Assembly: GCF_009857605.1 (NCBI RefSeq)
Contig: NZ_WWCT01000001.1
Location: 558,001-622,000, forward strand
DNA: 64,000 nt
Direction of reading: 5' to 3'
From: Duganella levis
Lineage (GTDB): Bacteria > Pseudomonadota > Gammaproteobacteria > Burkholderiales > Burkholderiaceae_D
The position numbers and the translations under genes are program-made. The notes beneath the pieces are model-generated. The model was not told where the DNA came from. It worked only from the letters and a program-made list of their open reading frames with translations, and ran no database searches. Shown here piece after piece: positions 56,964 through 64,000 of the stretch (position 1 is the first letter of the stretch; every line of letters begins with the position of its first letter).

Positions 56964-57842
56964 ATGAGCAGCCAACTGGCCGCATCGCCCACAGACGCCG
57001 CCACCGCGCCCCGCGAAGCAACGCGCGTCACCACGTCTGCGCCACACACAGCCGCAGCCGGGGTCAGCGCGCCAAGTGCGGCTGGTGGCCGCTGGCGGCG
57101 GGCTTTGCTTGGTTTGCTGTTGCCGGTGTCCGTGCTGGTGGCGGTCGAGCTATCGGTGCGTGGCGGGCTGATTCCGGCCAATATGCTGCCTGCGCCATCG
57201 CAGATTCTGGATACATTGCGCGACCTTGGCGCGCAAGGATTGGCTGGCCATATCGTCGCCAGCACGCTGCGGGTGGTCGCGGGCTTCGCGGCGGGCGCCG
57301 TGCTGGCCGTGCTGCTGGGCGCCGCCGTGGGCCTGAGCCGCCACGCCGAAGCCATTCTCGATCCAAGCTTCCAGGCCCTGCGTGCGATTCCGTCGCTGGC
57401 CTGGGTGCCTTTGCTGCTGCTCTGGCTCGGCATCGACGAAGCACCGAAAATCGTCCTGATCGCCATCGGCGCCTTCTTCCCCATCTATATGGGCGTTGCT
57501 TCCGGCATCCGCGGCGTGGACCGCAAACTGATTGAAGTGGCGCGCCTATACCGTCTGTCCAACGTCGCGCTAACGCGGCGAGTGCTGCTGCCCGCCGCCC
57601 TGCCGGCCATCCTCACCGGCCTGCGCAACGGCCTCAGTCTGGCGTGGATGTTCATGGTCGCCGCAGAACTGATCGCCGCCAGCAAAGGCCTCGGATACCT
57701 GCTCTCCGACGGCCGCGAAACCAGCCGCGCCGATATCGTATTAGCGGCCATCTTCCTGCTGGCCATTCTCGGCAAAATCAGCGACAGCCTGATGGCCGCC
57801 ATCGAAAAACGCAGCCTTGCATGGCGCGACAGCTACGCATGA
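56964..57842 (+). CDS. ABC transporter permease, SsuC-like
   Basis: Protein of 292 residues. A Thr/Ala-rich 40-residue N-terminus is followed by six TM segments. The BPD-type EAA loop is seen as EVARLYRLSNVALTRRVLLP near residue 190. The sequence FQALRAIPSLAWVPLLLLWLG is typical of SsuC/TauC permeases. Follows the binding-protein gene by 11 bases and overlaps the ATPase gene by 4 (ATGA). Confidence 0.9.
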   Translation: MSSQLAASPTDAATAPREATRVTTSAPHTAAAGVSAPSAAGGRWRRALLGLLLPVSVLVAVELSVRGGLIPANMLPAPSQILDTLRDLGAQGLAGHIVASTLRVVAGFAAGAVLAVLLGAAVGLSRHAEAILDPSFQALRAIPSLAWVPLLLLWLGIDEAPKIVLIAIGAFFPIYMGVASGIRGVDRKLIEVARLYRLSNVALTRRVLLPAALPAILTGLRNGLSLAWMFMVAAELIAASKGLGYLLSDGRETSRADIVLAAIFLLAILGKISDSLMAAIEKRSLAWRDSYA

Positions 57843-58546
57843 CCATCGCCCTCGACATTCACGTAACCGAAAAACGCTACGTCGCGCGCACCGTGCTGCG
57901 CGACGTCAGCCTGCAACTACAAGAAGGAGAACTGGTCAGCCTGATCGGCGCCAGCGGCTGCGGCAAAAGCAGCCTGCTATCGATTGCTTCCGGCCTCGAT
58001 CGGGATTTCAGCGGCGAGATCAAACTCGATGGCAAAGCGCTGCACGGCGTCAGCCGCGACATCGGCTTCATCTTCCAGGAACCGCGCCTGTTCCCATGGC
58101 TGACAGTGTCCGAAAACGTCGCCTTCGACAGCAACAACGCCCTGTCCTCGCAACGGCTGGTCACGCGCCTGCTGGCGGAAGTCGGCCTGCAAGACCATGC
58201 AGAAGCGCTGCCGAAGCAGCTGTCCGGCGGCCAAGCCCAACGCGCCGCCATCGCGCGCGGTCTGTTCACCCAACCGCGCGTTCTACTGCTGGACGAACCC
58301 TTCTCCGCCGTAGACGCCTTCACCCGCATGAAACTGCAAGACCTGCTGCTGAAAGTCGCGCAGCAGCACAAACTCACCGTGCTGCTGGTCACGCACGATA
58401 TCGACGAAGCGCTCTACCTGAGCGACCGCGTGGTCCTGCTGGACGGCGGCCTGACCGAATTCCATCCTGGCCCCTCACCGCGCAAGCGCGGCGACGCCGA
58501 TGCCGCACATCTGAAGGCCGCGATTCTCGACAGCCTTCACGTCTGA
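57839..58546 (+). CDS. ABC transporter ATP-binding protein, SsuB-like
   Basis: Protein of 235 residues. Walker A GASGCGKSS near residue 38, Q-loop FIFQEPRLFPW, signature LSGGQAQRAAIARG, Walker B VLLLDEPFSAVDAFTR and H-loop VTHDIDEALYLSDRV are all intact. The ATG at 57839 overlaps the permease stop; in-frame upstream sequence belongs to the permease. The last two-domain step energises uptake with the preceding SBP and permease. Confidence 0.93.
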   Translation: MTIALDIHVTEKRYVARTVLRDVSLQLQEGELVSLIGASGCGKSSLLSIASGLDRDFSGEIKLDGKALHGVSRDIGFIFQEPRLFPWLTVSENVAFDSNNALSSQRLVTRLLAEVGLQDHAEALPKQLSGGQAQRAAIARGLFTQPRVLLLDEPFSAVDAFTRMKLQDLLLKVAQQHKLTVLLVTHDIDEALYLSDRVVLLDGGLTEFHPGPSPRKRGDADAAHLKAAILDSLHV

Positions 58547-58550
58547 CACC

Positions 58551-59027
58551 TTACTGCAAACCGTACTTCACCCTGATGCGGGGTGCGCTGCCGTCTTTCC
58601 GCATCAGCGCCATGGCCGCGTTAAAGCGTCGCAGAAAACCGGCATCGACGGCGCTCTTGTCGAACATGATATAGCTCTCCGTGACATCCAGCGGCGGTCC
58701 AACGATACGCACGCTGGCAGTGGCATCCAGTTTTTTCAGCATCGCCATGCCGGCCTGCCGGCCGGTGATCACCGCATCGACCCGCCCCATGATCAGCTTG
58801 CGAAAACTCCACTCGTCATGCGACGCGTAATCGAGCCGGGAGAACATGCCGCTGCCAATCTGCACCATCTCCACCGCCGCGCCCTTGGGCGTGCCATCAG
58901 CATCGGCCTCGGTGTAGGGGGGCTGATCATAGGCCAGCAGCTTGAATTTTTCGCCTGGCACAGCGGCGCACACGCCCGGCCACCCGGCGCAGCACAGCAG
59001 CCAGGCAATCAACACAGCGCGCATCAA
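58551..59027 (-). CDS. Shortened periplasmic solute-binding protein (SBP_bac_3-like)
   Basis: Protein of 158 residues against 230-260 usual for the family. Signal peptide ([17 protein letters not shown]), then a family-like start [20 protein letters not shown] and GAAVEMVQ. The next segment jumps to [20 protein letters not shown] and then the C-terminal lobe-1 return ([18 protein letters not shown]). About 80-90 residues of the central lobe appear to be missing without a frameshift. Either a decayed gene or a minimal binding protein. Its ATG overlaps the chemoreceptor stop by 4 bases. Confidence 0.72.
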   Translation of the reverse strand: MMRAVLIAWLLCCAGWPGVCAAVPGEKFKLLAYDQPPYTEADADGTPKGAAVEMVQIGSGMFSRLDYASHDEWSFRKLIMGRVDAVITGRQAGMAMLKKLDATASVRIVGPPLDVTESYIMFDKSAVDAGFLRRFNAAMALMRKDGSAPRIRVKYGLQ

Positions 59028-60619
59028 TTCAGCAGCTTCACCGGCTGTCTGTCGGCAGACGGCAGCGACGCCACCTTGAAACGGGCAACGGTGGCGCGTA
59101 AGCCCTCCGCCTGCCCCGCCAATGCGTGTGCCGCCGCTGTCGCCTGCTCCACCAGTGCGGCGTTTTGCTGCGTAACGTCGTCCATGCTGATGATGGCCGC
59201 GTTGACCTGCTCCACGCCGGCGCGCTGCTCGACCGACGCCGCCACCACTTCACGCATGATGCCGCTGACCCGGCCGATCGAATCCGAGATGCCGGACATC
59301 GCGCGCCCGGCTTCGTCAACCGCCGCCGCTCCGCTATCGATATCCCACACCGATCCCATGATCAGGTTGCGAATCTCCTGCGACGCTGCCGCGCAGCGCT
59401 GCGCCAGCGCGCGCACCTCGCTGGCCACGACGGCAAAACCGCGCCCCTGCTCACCGGCGCGCGCGGCTTCCACTGCGGCGTTCAGCGCCAGGATATTGGT
59501 CTGAAAGGCGATACCTTCAATGGTCGCAATCACTTCGGTCATGCGCGTGCTGCCATCCGACACCTTGTCCATGGCGGCGATCACACGCTGCACGACGGCG
59601 CCGCCGGTAACGGCCATTTGCAAAGCGCTTTCCGCCACGCCCTGTCCCTGCGCCGCGTTATTGCTGTTGTTGCCGATGGTCGACGTGATCTCTTCCATAC
59701 TGGCGGCGGTTTCCTCCAGCGAGGATGCCTGCTCCTCGGTGCGTCGCGACAGATCGCTATTGCCGTCGGCGATTTCAGCGGCGGCATGGGCGATTGTGTC
59801 GGCTGATCCCTTGATCTCCGCCACCATGCGGTTGAGGCTCACGCGCATCCGTTCGAGGGAGGCGATCAGGCTGTCGTTGGCCATTTGCGAGGTATCGACC
59901 GCGAACGCCAGGTTGCCAGCGGCGATTTCTCCGGCAATGGCCTGCGCTTCGGCGGGGTCGCCGCCCAGCTGCCGCATCACGCCGCGCGTCAGCAGCACGC
60001 TCACGGTCACGCTCACCACCAGCGCTACCGCCACCAGCAACAGGATCGTGGTGTAGGTTTTATCCGCGCCGCGCTTGGCGACGGCGCTGGCATCTTCATT
60101 CAACTTGATTTCCTTGTCCTTAAGCGCCTGCGCGGCGTCGATCCATGCGCGCTGGGCTGGCCGCAGCCGTTCGATCGCCAGCCTGGTCGCCAGCTCGCGC
60201 TCGTTCTTCAGCCCTGCTTCCAGCACCGCATCGAACGCGGGCAACGCAGCCGATTCGAGTTCTCCCAGCTTGGTGAACAGGCGCTTTTCCTCGTCGGTGG
60301 TGCCGGCTTCCGCCTCAAACATCTTGCCCAGGCGGGTGTAGGCATCGCGGTAGGCGGTTTCCTGGCGCTTGATGCGCTCAACTTCCGGCGCCACCATTTG
60401 CGGGTCGGTCAGCAGGATCACGTTGCGGATGGCGATCATGCGATCCTGGATGGAGTTCTGCAACGCGCTGGCGAATAACATCTCCGGATTATTCACGTCC
60501 GCGATGTCGCCCAGGTTCTGGTTCAGGGTCCGCACGCCAACAATCCCGACACCGCCGATCAGCAGCGACAGCAAAGTCAGTAGTCCGAGGCTCACGATTA
60601 ATCGATGTTTCAACTGCAT
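59024..60619 (-). CDS. Methyl-accepting chemotaxis protein
   Basis: Protein of 531 residues. TM1 near 8-30, a periplasmic four-helix-bundle sensor of about 160 residues ([20 protein letters not shown]), TM2 near 190-212, HAMP ([20 protein letters not shown]). The cytoplasmic signalling domain has the conserved hairpin [20 protein letters not shown] near 395. Start at MQLKHRLIV has AGGAG upstream; the longer in-frame ORF lies over a palindromic operator. No CheR-binding pentapeptide at the C-terminus (ends PVKLLN). Co-transcribed with the shortened binding protein. Confidence 0.93.
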   Translation of the reverse strand: MQLKHRLIVSLGLLTLLSLLIGGVGIVGVRTLNQNLGDIADVNNPEMLFASALQNSIQDRMIAIRNVILLTDPQMVAPEVERIKRQETAYRDAYTRLGKMFEAEAGTTDEEKRLFTKLGELESAALPAFDAVLEAGLKNERELATRLAIERLRPAQRAWIDAAQALKDKEIKLNEDASAVAKRGADKTYTTILLLVAVALVVSVTVSVLLTRGVMRQLGGDPAEAQAIAGEIAAGNLAFAVDTSQMANDSLIASLERMRVSLNRMVAEIKGSADTIAHAAAEIADGNSDLSRRTEEQASSLEETAASMEEITSTIGNNSNNAAQGQGVAESALQMAVTGGAVVQRVIAAMDKVSDGSTRMTEVIATIEGIAFQTNILALNAAVEAARAGEQGRGFAVVASEVRALAQRCAAASQEIRNLIMGSVWDIDSGAAAVDEAGRAMSGISDSIGRVSGIMREVVAASVEQRAGVEQVNAAIISMDDVTQQNAALVEQATAAAHALAGQAEGLRATVARFKVASLPSADRQPVKLLN

Positions 60620-60642
60620 CTCACAGGCTCCTTTTTTAACTA

Positions 60643-60658
60643 TACTATACGTATAGTA
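60643..60658. promoter_or_regulatory. Palindromic operator between chemoreceptor and TetR genes
   Basis: Perfect 16-base palindrome TACTATACGTATAGTA, 24 bases before the chemoreceptor ATG. It overlaps a TATAGT -10-like hexamer of that gene. The same half-site recurs near the tetR start. Confidence 0.65.
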
Positions 60659-60730
60659 CATGGTTAACCTTTGGAAATGTTCATTGCTTTTCATTTACTT
60701 GATATGCATGATTTGTTGCGTATAGGGCCG

Positions 60731-60752
60731 GTATAGTAAAATTACGTACTAT
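60731..60752. promoter_or_regulatory. Second pair of operator half-sites near tetR
   Basis: GTATAGTA (60731-60738) and TACTAT (60747-60752) repeat the halves of the palindrome at 60643-60658 in everted order, 8 bases apart, 20 bases before the TetR ATG. Likely autoregulation. Confidence 0.5.
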
Positions 60753-60771
60753 CACCTATCCCTAAATCGTC

Positions 60772-61344
60772 ATGACCCCAGCTCACGGAGCGCGCACCAG
60801 CAATCGCGATGCGCTTCTGGACGTCCTCGAATCCATCATCTCGGAGGGCAGCGTTCACGACGTGACGCTCGATGGCGTGGCCGCACGCGCAGGCATCACC
60901 AAGGGCGGCTTGATTTACCACTTCAAATCCAAAGAGGCCTTGCTGCACGCCCTGGTCGAGCGCATGCGCGCCAAGGTCGATGCATATTGCGTCGATCCCA
61001 AGGCGGAACCGCGTTCGGCGATCAAGAAGTTCCTGATTGCGCGTATCAACTACGCGTTTACGATGGGCGCCCAGGAGAAAAAAATCATGGCCAACCTGCT
61101 GGCCGCCGCCTCGACCTATCCTTCGTTGCTGGTGCCCGTGAAAAGCATGTACGACAGCCGCAGCGGCGACCTGGCGCAGGTGGCCGAGAGTGCCGGCCTG
61201 GCGCTGTCGGTATGGACAGCGCTGGACGGCTTCGTCATGCTGGAGATGCTCAACATCCGCCACTTCTCCGACCTGGAAAAGCAGCAGATGCAAGCCGCGC
61301 TGATTGGATTGGTCGAGCAGCAGTTCGCCGCGCCGCGCGACTAA
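60772..61344 (+). CDS. TetR/AcrR-family regulator
   Basis: Protein of 190 residues. N-terminal helix-turn-helix VTLDGVAARAGITKGGLIYH then FKSKEALLHALVERM (residues 25-65); the C-terminal ligand domain is of TetR_C type. Divergent from the chemoreceptor operon with shared palindromic half-sites, so it probably controls the chemoreceptor and itself. Ligand unknown. Stop lies 4 bases from the stop of the convergent TonB receptor. Confidence 0.92.
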   Translation: MTPAHGARTSNRDALLDVLESIISEGSVHDVTLDGVAARAGITKGGLIYHFKSKEALLHALVERMRAKVDAYCVDPKAEPRSAIKKFLIARINYAFTMGAQEKKIMANLLAAASTYPSLLVPVKSMYDSRSGDLAQVAESAGLALSVWTALDGFVMLEMLNIRHFSDLEKQQMQAALIGLVEQQFAAPRD

Positions 61345-61348
61345 CGCA

Positions 61349-63325
61349 TCAGAACTTGGCGCGCACGCCAAACACCACATTACGGCCCGGCAGCGGCGCG
61401 ATATCCTTCAGCACCGAGGTCGAAACGCGGATCTCGTCGTTGGTCAGATTCTTCGCCAGCAGGAACCAGGTCAGGTCGGCGCCATCCACTTTTTGCGTGT
61501 ACGAGAGATTGGCGTTCAACTGGTTGTAGCTTGGTGTATCACTGGTCTCGAACGATGCCAGGCGATCCTGCGATTGCGCGTGCACCAGCGACAGGCCGGC
61601 GCGCCAGGCGCCCATCTTGTACGCGGTGCTGACGCCGACGCGATTGGCCGGTTGCAGCGGCAGGCTGCCGCCACGTTCCAGTTTGCCGTGCGAGGTGTCG
61701 GCGAACACGCGGCCGGACCAGCCGGCGCCGGTCGGGTTGTATTCCAGTTCTGCTTCCGCGCCCTGGATGGTGGCGTCGGCCTGCTCGAAGATGCGCTCGC
61801 GCAGTTCGTCGCCTGGGTTGCCCTCAGCGTCCAGCAGGTTGCCGGTGATGTGGCCGTAGATGAAGTCACTGACCTTGTTGCGGAAAACGTTGGCCTTCCA
61901 GCGCACCAGGCCCGTGGTCTTCTGCAGATTCAGTTCGATATTGCGCGAGGTCTCCTTCTTGAAATCGGCGTCGCCGATATCGAAGGTGACGGTGGCGTCG
62001 TGCGGACCGCTGGAATACAGTTCCTCGGTCGATGGCGCGCGCTGTGCATACGACAGCGTGGCGCCGATCGCGTAGCCCGGCACGAACGGCCACAGGCCGC
62101 CCACCGACGCCGATTGCAGGTTGAACGAGCGCTCCACACCCGTCACCGGCTCACGCTTGACGCGCTCCACGCGGCCGCCGGCGTTGAATTTGACCGGGCC
62201 AAAATCGGTTTCTTCGACCATGAACACGGCGTTGGAGGTCGAATGCGTGACCGGCACGGTATCCGGGCCGCCTTCCGCGCTCAATGCCGAGAAGTTGGTG
62301 TTCTCGGTTTGCAGGCCAAACGTGCCATGCCAGCCGGCGACCGGCTTGTGCGTCAGTTCCATGCGGGTTTCGGTGGCGCGGTTCTTGAACAGCACTTCCG
62401 GCGCACCGTCTTCGCCGATTTCGGCGTGCTTGTAGTCGGTGTAACCGGCCTTGAACTTGAAGGTCTCGAAGCCTTCAAACGGCGCTTTTACCAGGCTGTC
62501 GATGTCGTAACGGGTCTGCTTCTGTTCGATCTTAGAGCCTTCGTCGCTCGGGATGCCGTACACATTCGACAGGCGCGATGCCGACACGCCGACAAAGCCC
62601 CAGCTATCCACCCACGAACCGCCGATGCCGCCGGTGCGCGCACGCGTGTCCGAATGCGGCAAGCGGCCGGACGCCGAATCAGGGTCGCCCTGCACCCGGT
62701 TGCCGGGGATTTTGTAGTCGTCGGCATTGCGGAAATTACCGTCGATGTGCCACGCCATTTTATCGACCGAACCGTCAATGGTGCCAGACAGATTGCGGCC
62801 GCTGTCGACCGTGCTGCCGCGCGCTTCCAGCTGGCCGGTGAGCTTGGGCTCCAGCGCAGTCGGGATGCGTTCGTTGACGACGTTGACCAGGCCACCGATG
62901 GCGCCCGAGCCATACAGCAGCGCCGCCGGGCCGCGCAGGATTTCGATCTGCTGCGCCACCGCGCCTTCCGCCGCCACCGCGTGGTCGTTGGACAAGCCGG
63001 AGACGTCGGAGACGGCCATGCCGTTTTCCAGCATCTTGACGCGGGCGCCCTCCAGGCCGCGGATGATCGGACGCGAAGCGCCGGCGCCGAACGCCGATGC
63101 CGACACGCCCAGTTCCTGCGACAGCGTTTCGCCCAGCGAGCTGCCGGTCTTGTCGCGCAGTTCGTCGCCGGCCAGCACTTTGGCCGGGGTCAGGATCTGG
63201 TCACTGGCGGCATTGCTGAACGGGGATGCGGTAACCATCACCTGCGGAACAGCGGCCTGGCCGAAAGCCAGCGTGGAATAGGCGGACAGGATCGCGCCGG
63301 CCAGCAGCGTGCGTTGAATCTTCAT
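61349..63325 (-). CDS. TonB-dependent receptor, ZnuD-like
   Basis: Protein of 658 residues. Signal peptide ending TLAFGQ, TonB-box-like PQVMVTASPF, plug with LGETLSQELGVSASAFGAGA, SRPIIRGLEGARVKMLENGM and QIEILRGPAALLYGSGAIGG, and a barrel ending NVVFGVRAKF. Plug motifs and the linkage to a Fur/Zur-type gene 0.5 kb away suggest zinc uptake (ZnuD class). His-rich loops are modest. GAGG precedes the ATG. Followed upstream by a small Cys/His protein on the same strand. Confidence 0.9.
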   Translation of the reverse strand: MKIQRTLLAGAILSAYSTLAFGQAAVPQVMVTASPFSNAASDQILTPAKVLAGDELRDKTGSSLGETLSQELGVSASAFGAGASRPIIRGLEGARVKMLENGMAVSDVSGLSNDHAVAAEGAVAQQIEILRGPAALLYGSGAIGGLVNVVNERIPTALEPKLTGQLEARGSTVDSGRNLSGTIDGSVDKMAWHIDGNFRNADDYKIPGNRVQGDPDSASGRLPHSDTRARTGGIGGSWVDSWGFVGVSASRLSNVYGIPSDEGSKIEQKQTRYDIDSLVKAPFEGFETFKFKAGYTDYKHAEIGEDGAPEVLFKNRATETRMELTHKPVAGWHGTFGLQTENTNFSALSAEGGPDTVPVTHSTSNAVFMVEETDFGPVKFNAGGRVERVKREPVTGVERSFNLQSASVGGLWPFVPGYAIGATLSYAQRAPSTEELYSSGPHDATVTFDIGDADFKKETSRNIELNLQKTTGLVRWKANVFRNKVSDFIYGHITGNLLDAEGNPGDELRERIFEQADATIQGAEAELEYNPTGAGWSGRVFADTSHGKLERGGSLPLQPANRVGVSTAYKMGAWRAGLSLVHAQSQDRLASFETSDTPSYNQLNANLSYTQKVDGADLTWFLLAKNLTNDEIRVSTSVLKDIAPLPGRNVVFGVRAKF

Positions 63326-63424
63326 TGTAAAACCTCTAGCGATGTAATTGACGGTCGCGCACGACGTACCCTTGCGGGCCGCAGCGGCGCAAAAAACTCA
63401 AAATGTAAAAACGGATTTTGGGTG

Positions 63425-63769
63425 TCAGGCCAGAGGTGGTGCGCGGGACTGGAAAACGCAGGTGGTGCGTTCGCATGCAGGCAGCGTGGTCGGCACGGTG
63501 ACCGGGCCGGTGCTGAGGGTGGAAATGGCCAGCGTCAGCGGCGAACTGGTGATGGCAGCCGCCATCTGCGCCACCGACACGCATTCCGCGCAGACCTTGT
63601 GGACGGCGACGCGCTTGCGGTGTTCCGCGTGGTCCTCGTCGCTCAGCTGGACGTTCTGCTGCTGCTCAATCCCATCCCAGTGCGAATAGATGTGCGTTAC
63701 CCCGACCTGCTGCGTCAGGAGCAGCAGGAGCGCGAGGAACAGATGAACAAACGGGCGGCGGGACTTCAT
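63425..63769 (-). CDS. Small exported Cys/His protein beside the ZnuD-like gene
   Basis: Protein of 114 residues. Signal peptide FVHLFLALLLLLTQQVGVTH, a His-bearing stretch (HIYSHWDGIEQ, DEDHAEHRKRVAVHKVCAEC) with a CxxC, then a hydrophobic segment (QMAAAITSSPLTLAISTL) and a Cys-containing tail. Position between a TonB receptor and a Zur-type gene suggests metal handling. It resembles the DUF2946 protein at 51.9 kb in layout. Start at MKSRRPF gives a signal peptide. Not a named family to my knowledge. Confidence 0.7.
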   Translation of the reverse strand: MKSRRPFVHLFLALLLLLTQQVGVTHIYSHWDGIEQQQNVQLSDEDHAEHRKRVAVHKVCAECVSVAQMAAAITSSPLTLAISTLSTGPVTVPTTLPACERTTCVFQSRAPPLA

Positions 63770-63813
63770 GGCCGGTATTCTAACCGCAATACGCGCCGTG
63801 TTACCATAGCGGG

Positions 63814-64000
63814 ATGCACACAGATATCGCCGAATCACAAATCCGCGCTACCGGCGCCCGCGTCACCCGCCAGCGCGTCCTGGTCCTGGACTTTTTACTG
63901 GGCCAGAAAAAATCGCTGACCCATCACGAGATTCAAGCCCACCTGGCCAAGACCACGCGTGAGGAACTCGACTCGGTTACGCTGTACCGCGTGCTGGAAT
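63814..64000 (+). CDS. zur: Fur/Zur-family regulator, N-terminal part (runs off the window)
   Basis: First 62 codons: MHTDIAESQIRATGARVTRQ, then RVLVLDFLLGQKKSLTHHEI and a TTREELDSVTLYRVLE helix. This is the Fur-family DNA-binding domain, in which ATGARVTxQR and DxVTLYRxL are conserved. The metal sites lie beyond the window. Zur is favoured over Fur by the adjacent ZnuD-like receptor; symbol is tentative. Confidence 0.8.
   Translation, partial: MHTDIAESQIRATGARVTRQRVLVLDFLLGQKKSLTHHEIQAHLAKTTREELDSVTLYRVLE

Noticed and set aside
63325..63424. Zur box before the ZnuD-like receptor
   Set aside because: I looked for a GTTATAATATAAC-like dyad and found only weak half-matches.
61304..63919. An 871-residue forward frame across the ZnuD-like receptor
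   Set aside because: It covers three real genes on both strands and has no start region or motifs of its own.

Overview
The window looks like about 64 kb of chromosome from an Oxalobacteraceae-type betaproteobacterium (Duganella/Massilia/Janthinobacterium group). The support is high G+C, a tRNA-Leu directly upstream of trigger factor, a PEP-CTERM protein, hpnCDE squalene genes, several large cyclic-di-GMP proteins and several TonB-dependent receptors. The genus is an inference from gene content. Coding density is very high: many genes overlap by 1 to 30 bases, several convergent pairs share their 3' ends, and no gene-free stretch exceeds 300 bases.

Layout. 1-4.7 kb: start of tig, tRNA-Leu(UAG) and an RND efflux pump with its lipoprotein adaptor. 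4.8-9.0 kb: squalene synthesis (hpnC, then two small unrelated genes, then hpnD-hpnE). 9.2-12.3 kb: a HAAS/DUF1700 plus DUF2807 pair, a BaiN-type flavoprotein and a small membrane protein. 12.3-15.3 kb: thrC-moeA-moaD, lacking the usual hom and moaE neighbours. 15.5-21.8 kb: a GAF-GGDEF-EAL protein, a cytochrome-fused FTR1 iron permease behind a Fur-like site, and a BlaI/M56 repressor-protease pair with a perfect palindromic operator. 21.8-27.3 kb: a threonine-glycine-serine catabolic run (kbl-tdh-sdaA) with a divergent XRE-cupin regulator, then an ammonium transporter with a sigma-54-type promoter. 27.4-31.7 kb: PEP-CTERM protein, prolyl oligopeptidase, DUF5694 protein. 31.8-36.8 kb: cyclic-di-GMP genes, including a GGDEF-EAL receptor downstream of a cupredoxin gene. 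36.8-40.2 kb: Sel1-repeat protein, DnaQ-like exonuclease, YegD-type Hsp70. 40.4-43.7 kb: LacI regulator and a UvrD-like helicase carrying a C-terminal DUF5710 module. 43.8-48.6 kb: OmpA/Pal lipoprotein, catalase, SulP transporter, a small unknown protein and a Crp/Fnr regulator. 48.7-49.7 kb: a REP-associated tyrosine transposase between 25-base inverted repeats. 49.7-54.6 kb: Fur-box-linked TonB receptor, DUF2946 protein and a second TonB receptor. 54.7-58.5 kb: flavohemoprotein and an SsuABC-like importer. 58.5-61.3 kb: a shortened solute-binding protein, a chemoreceptor and a divergent TetR regulator around a perfect palindrome. 61.3-64 kb: a ZnuD-like TonB receptor, a small Cys/His protein and the start of a Fur/Zur regulator.

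Themes are metal uptake (FTR1, three TonB receptors, two Fur-like sites, Zur), environmental sensing through cyclic-di-GMP and chemotaxis, and nitrogen/amino-acid economy. No CRISPR array, prophage, integrase or rRNA gene was seen. The best candidates for something undescribed are the cupredoxin/cyclic-di-GMP receptor pair, the TetR-operator-chemoreceptor-shortened-binding-protein module, the helicase-DUF5710 fusion and the BlaI/M56 pair with an unknown ligand.
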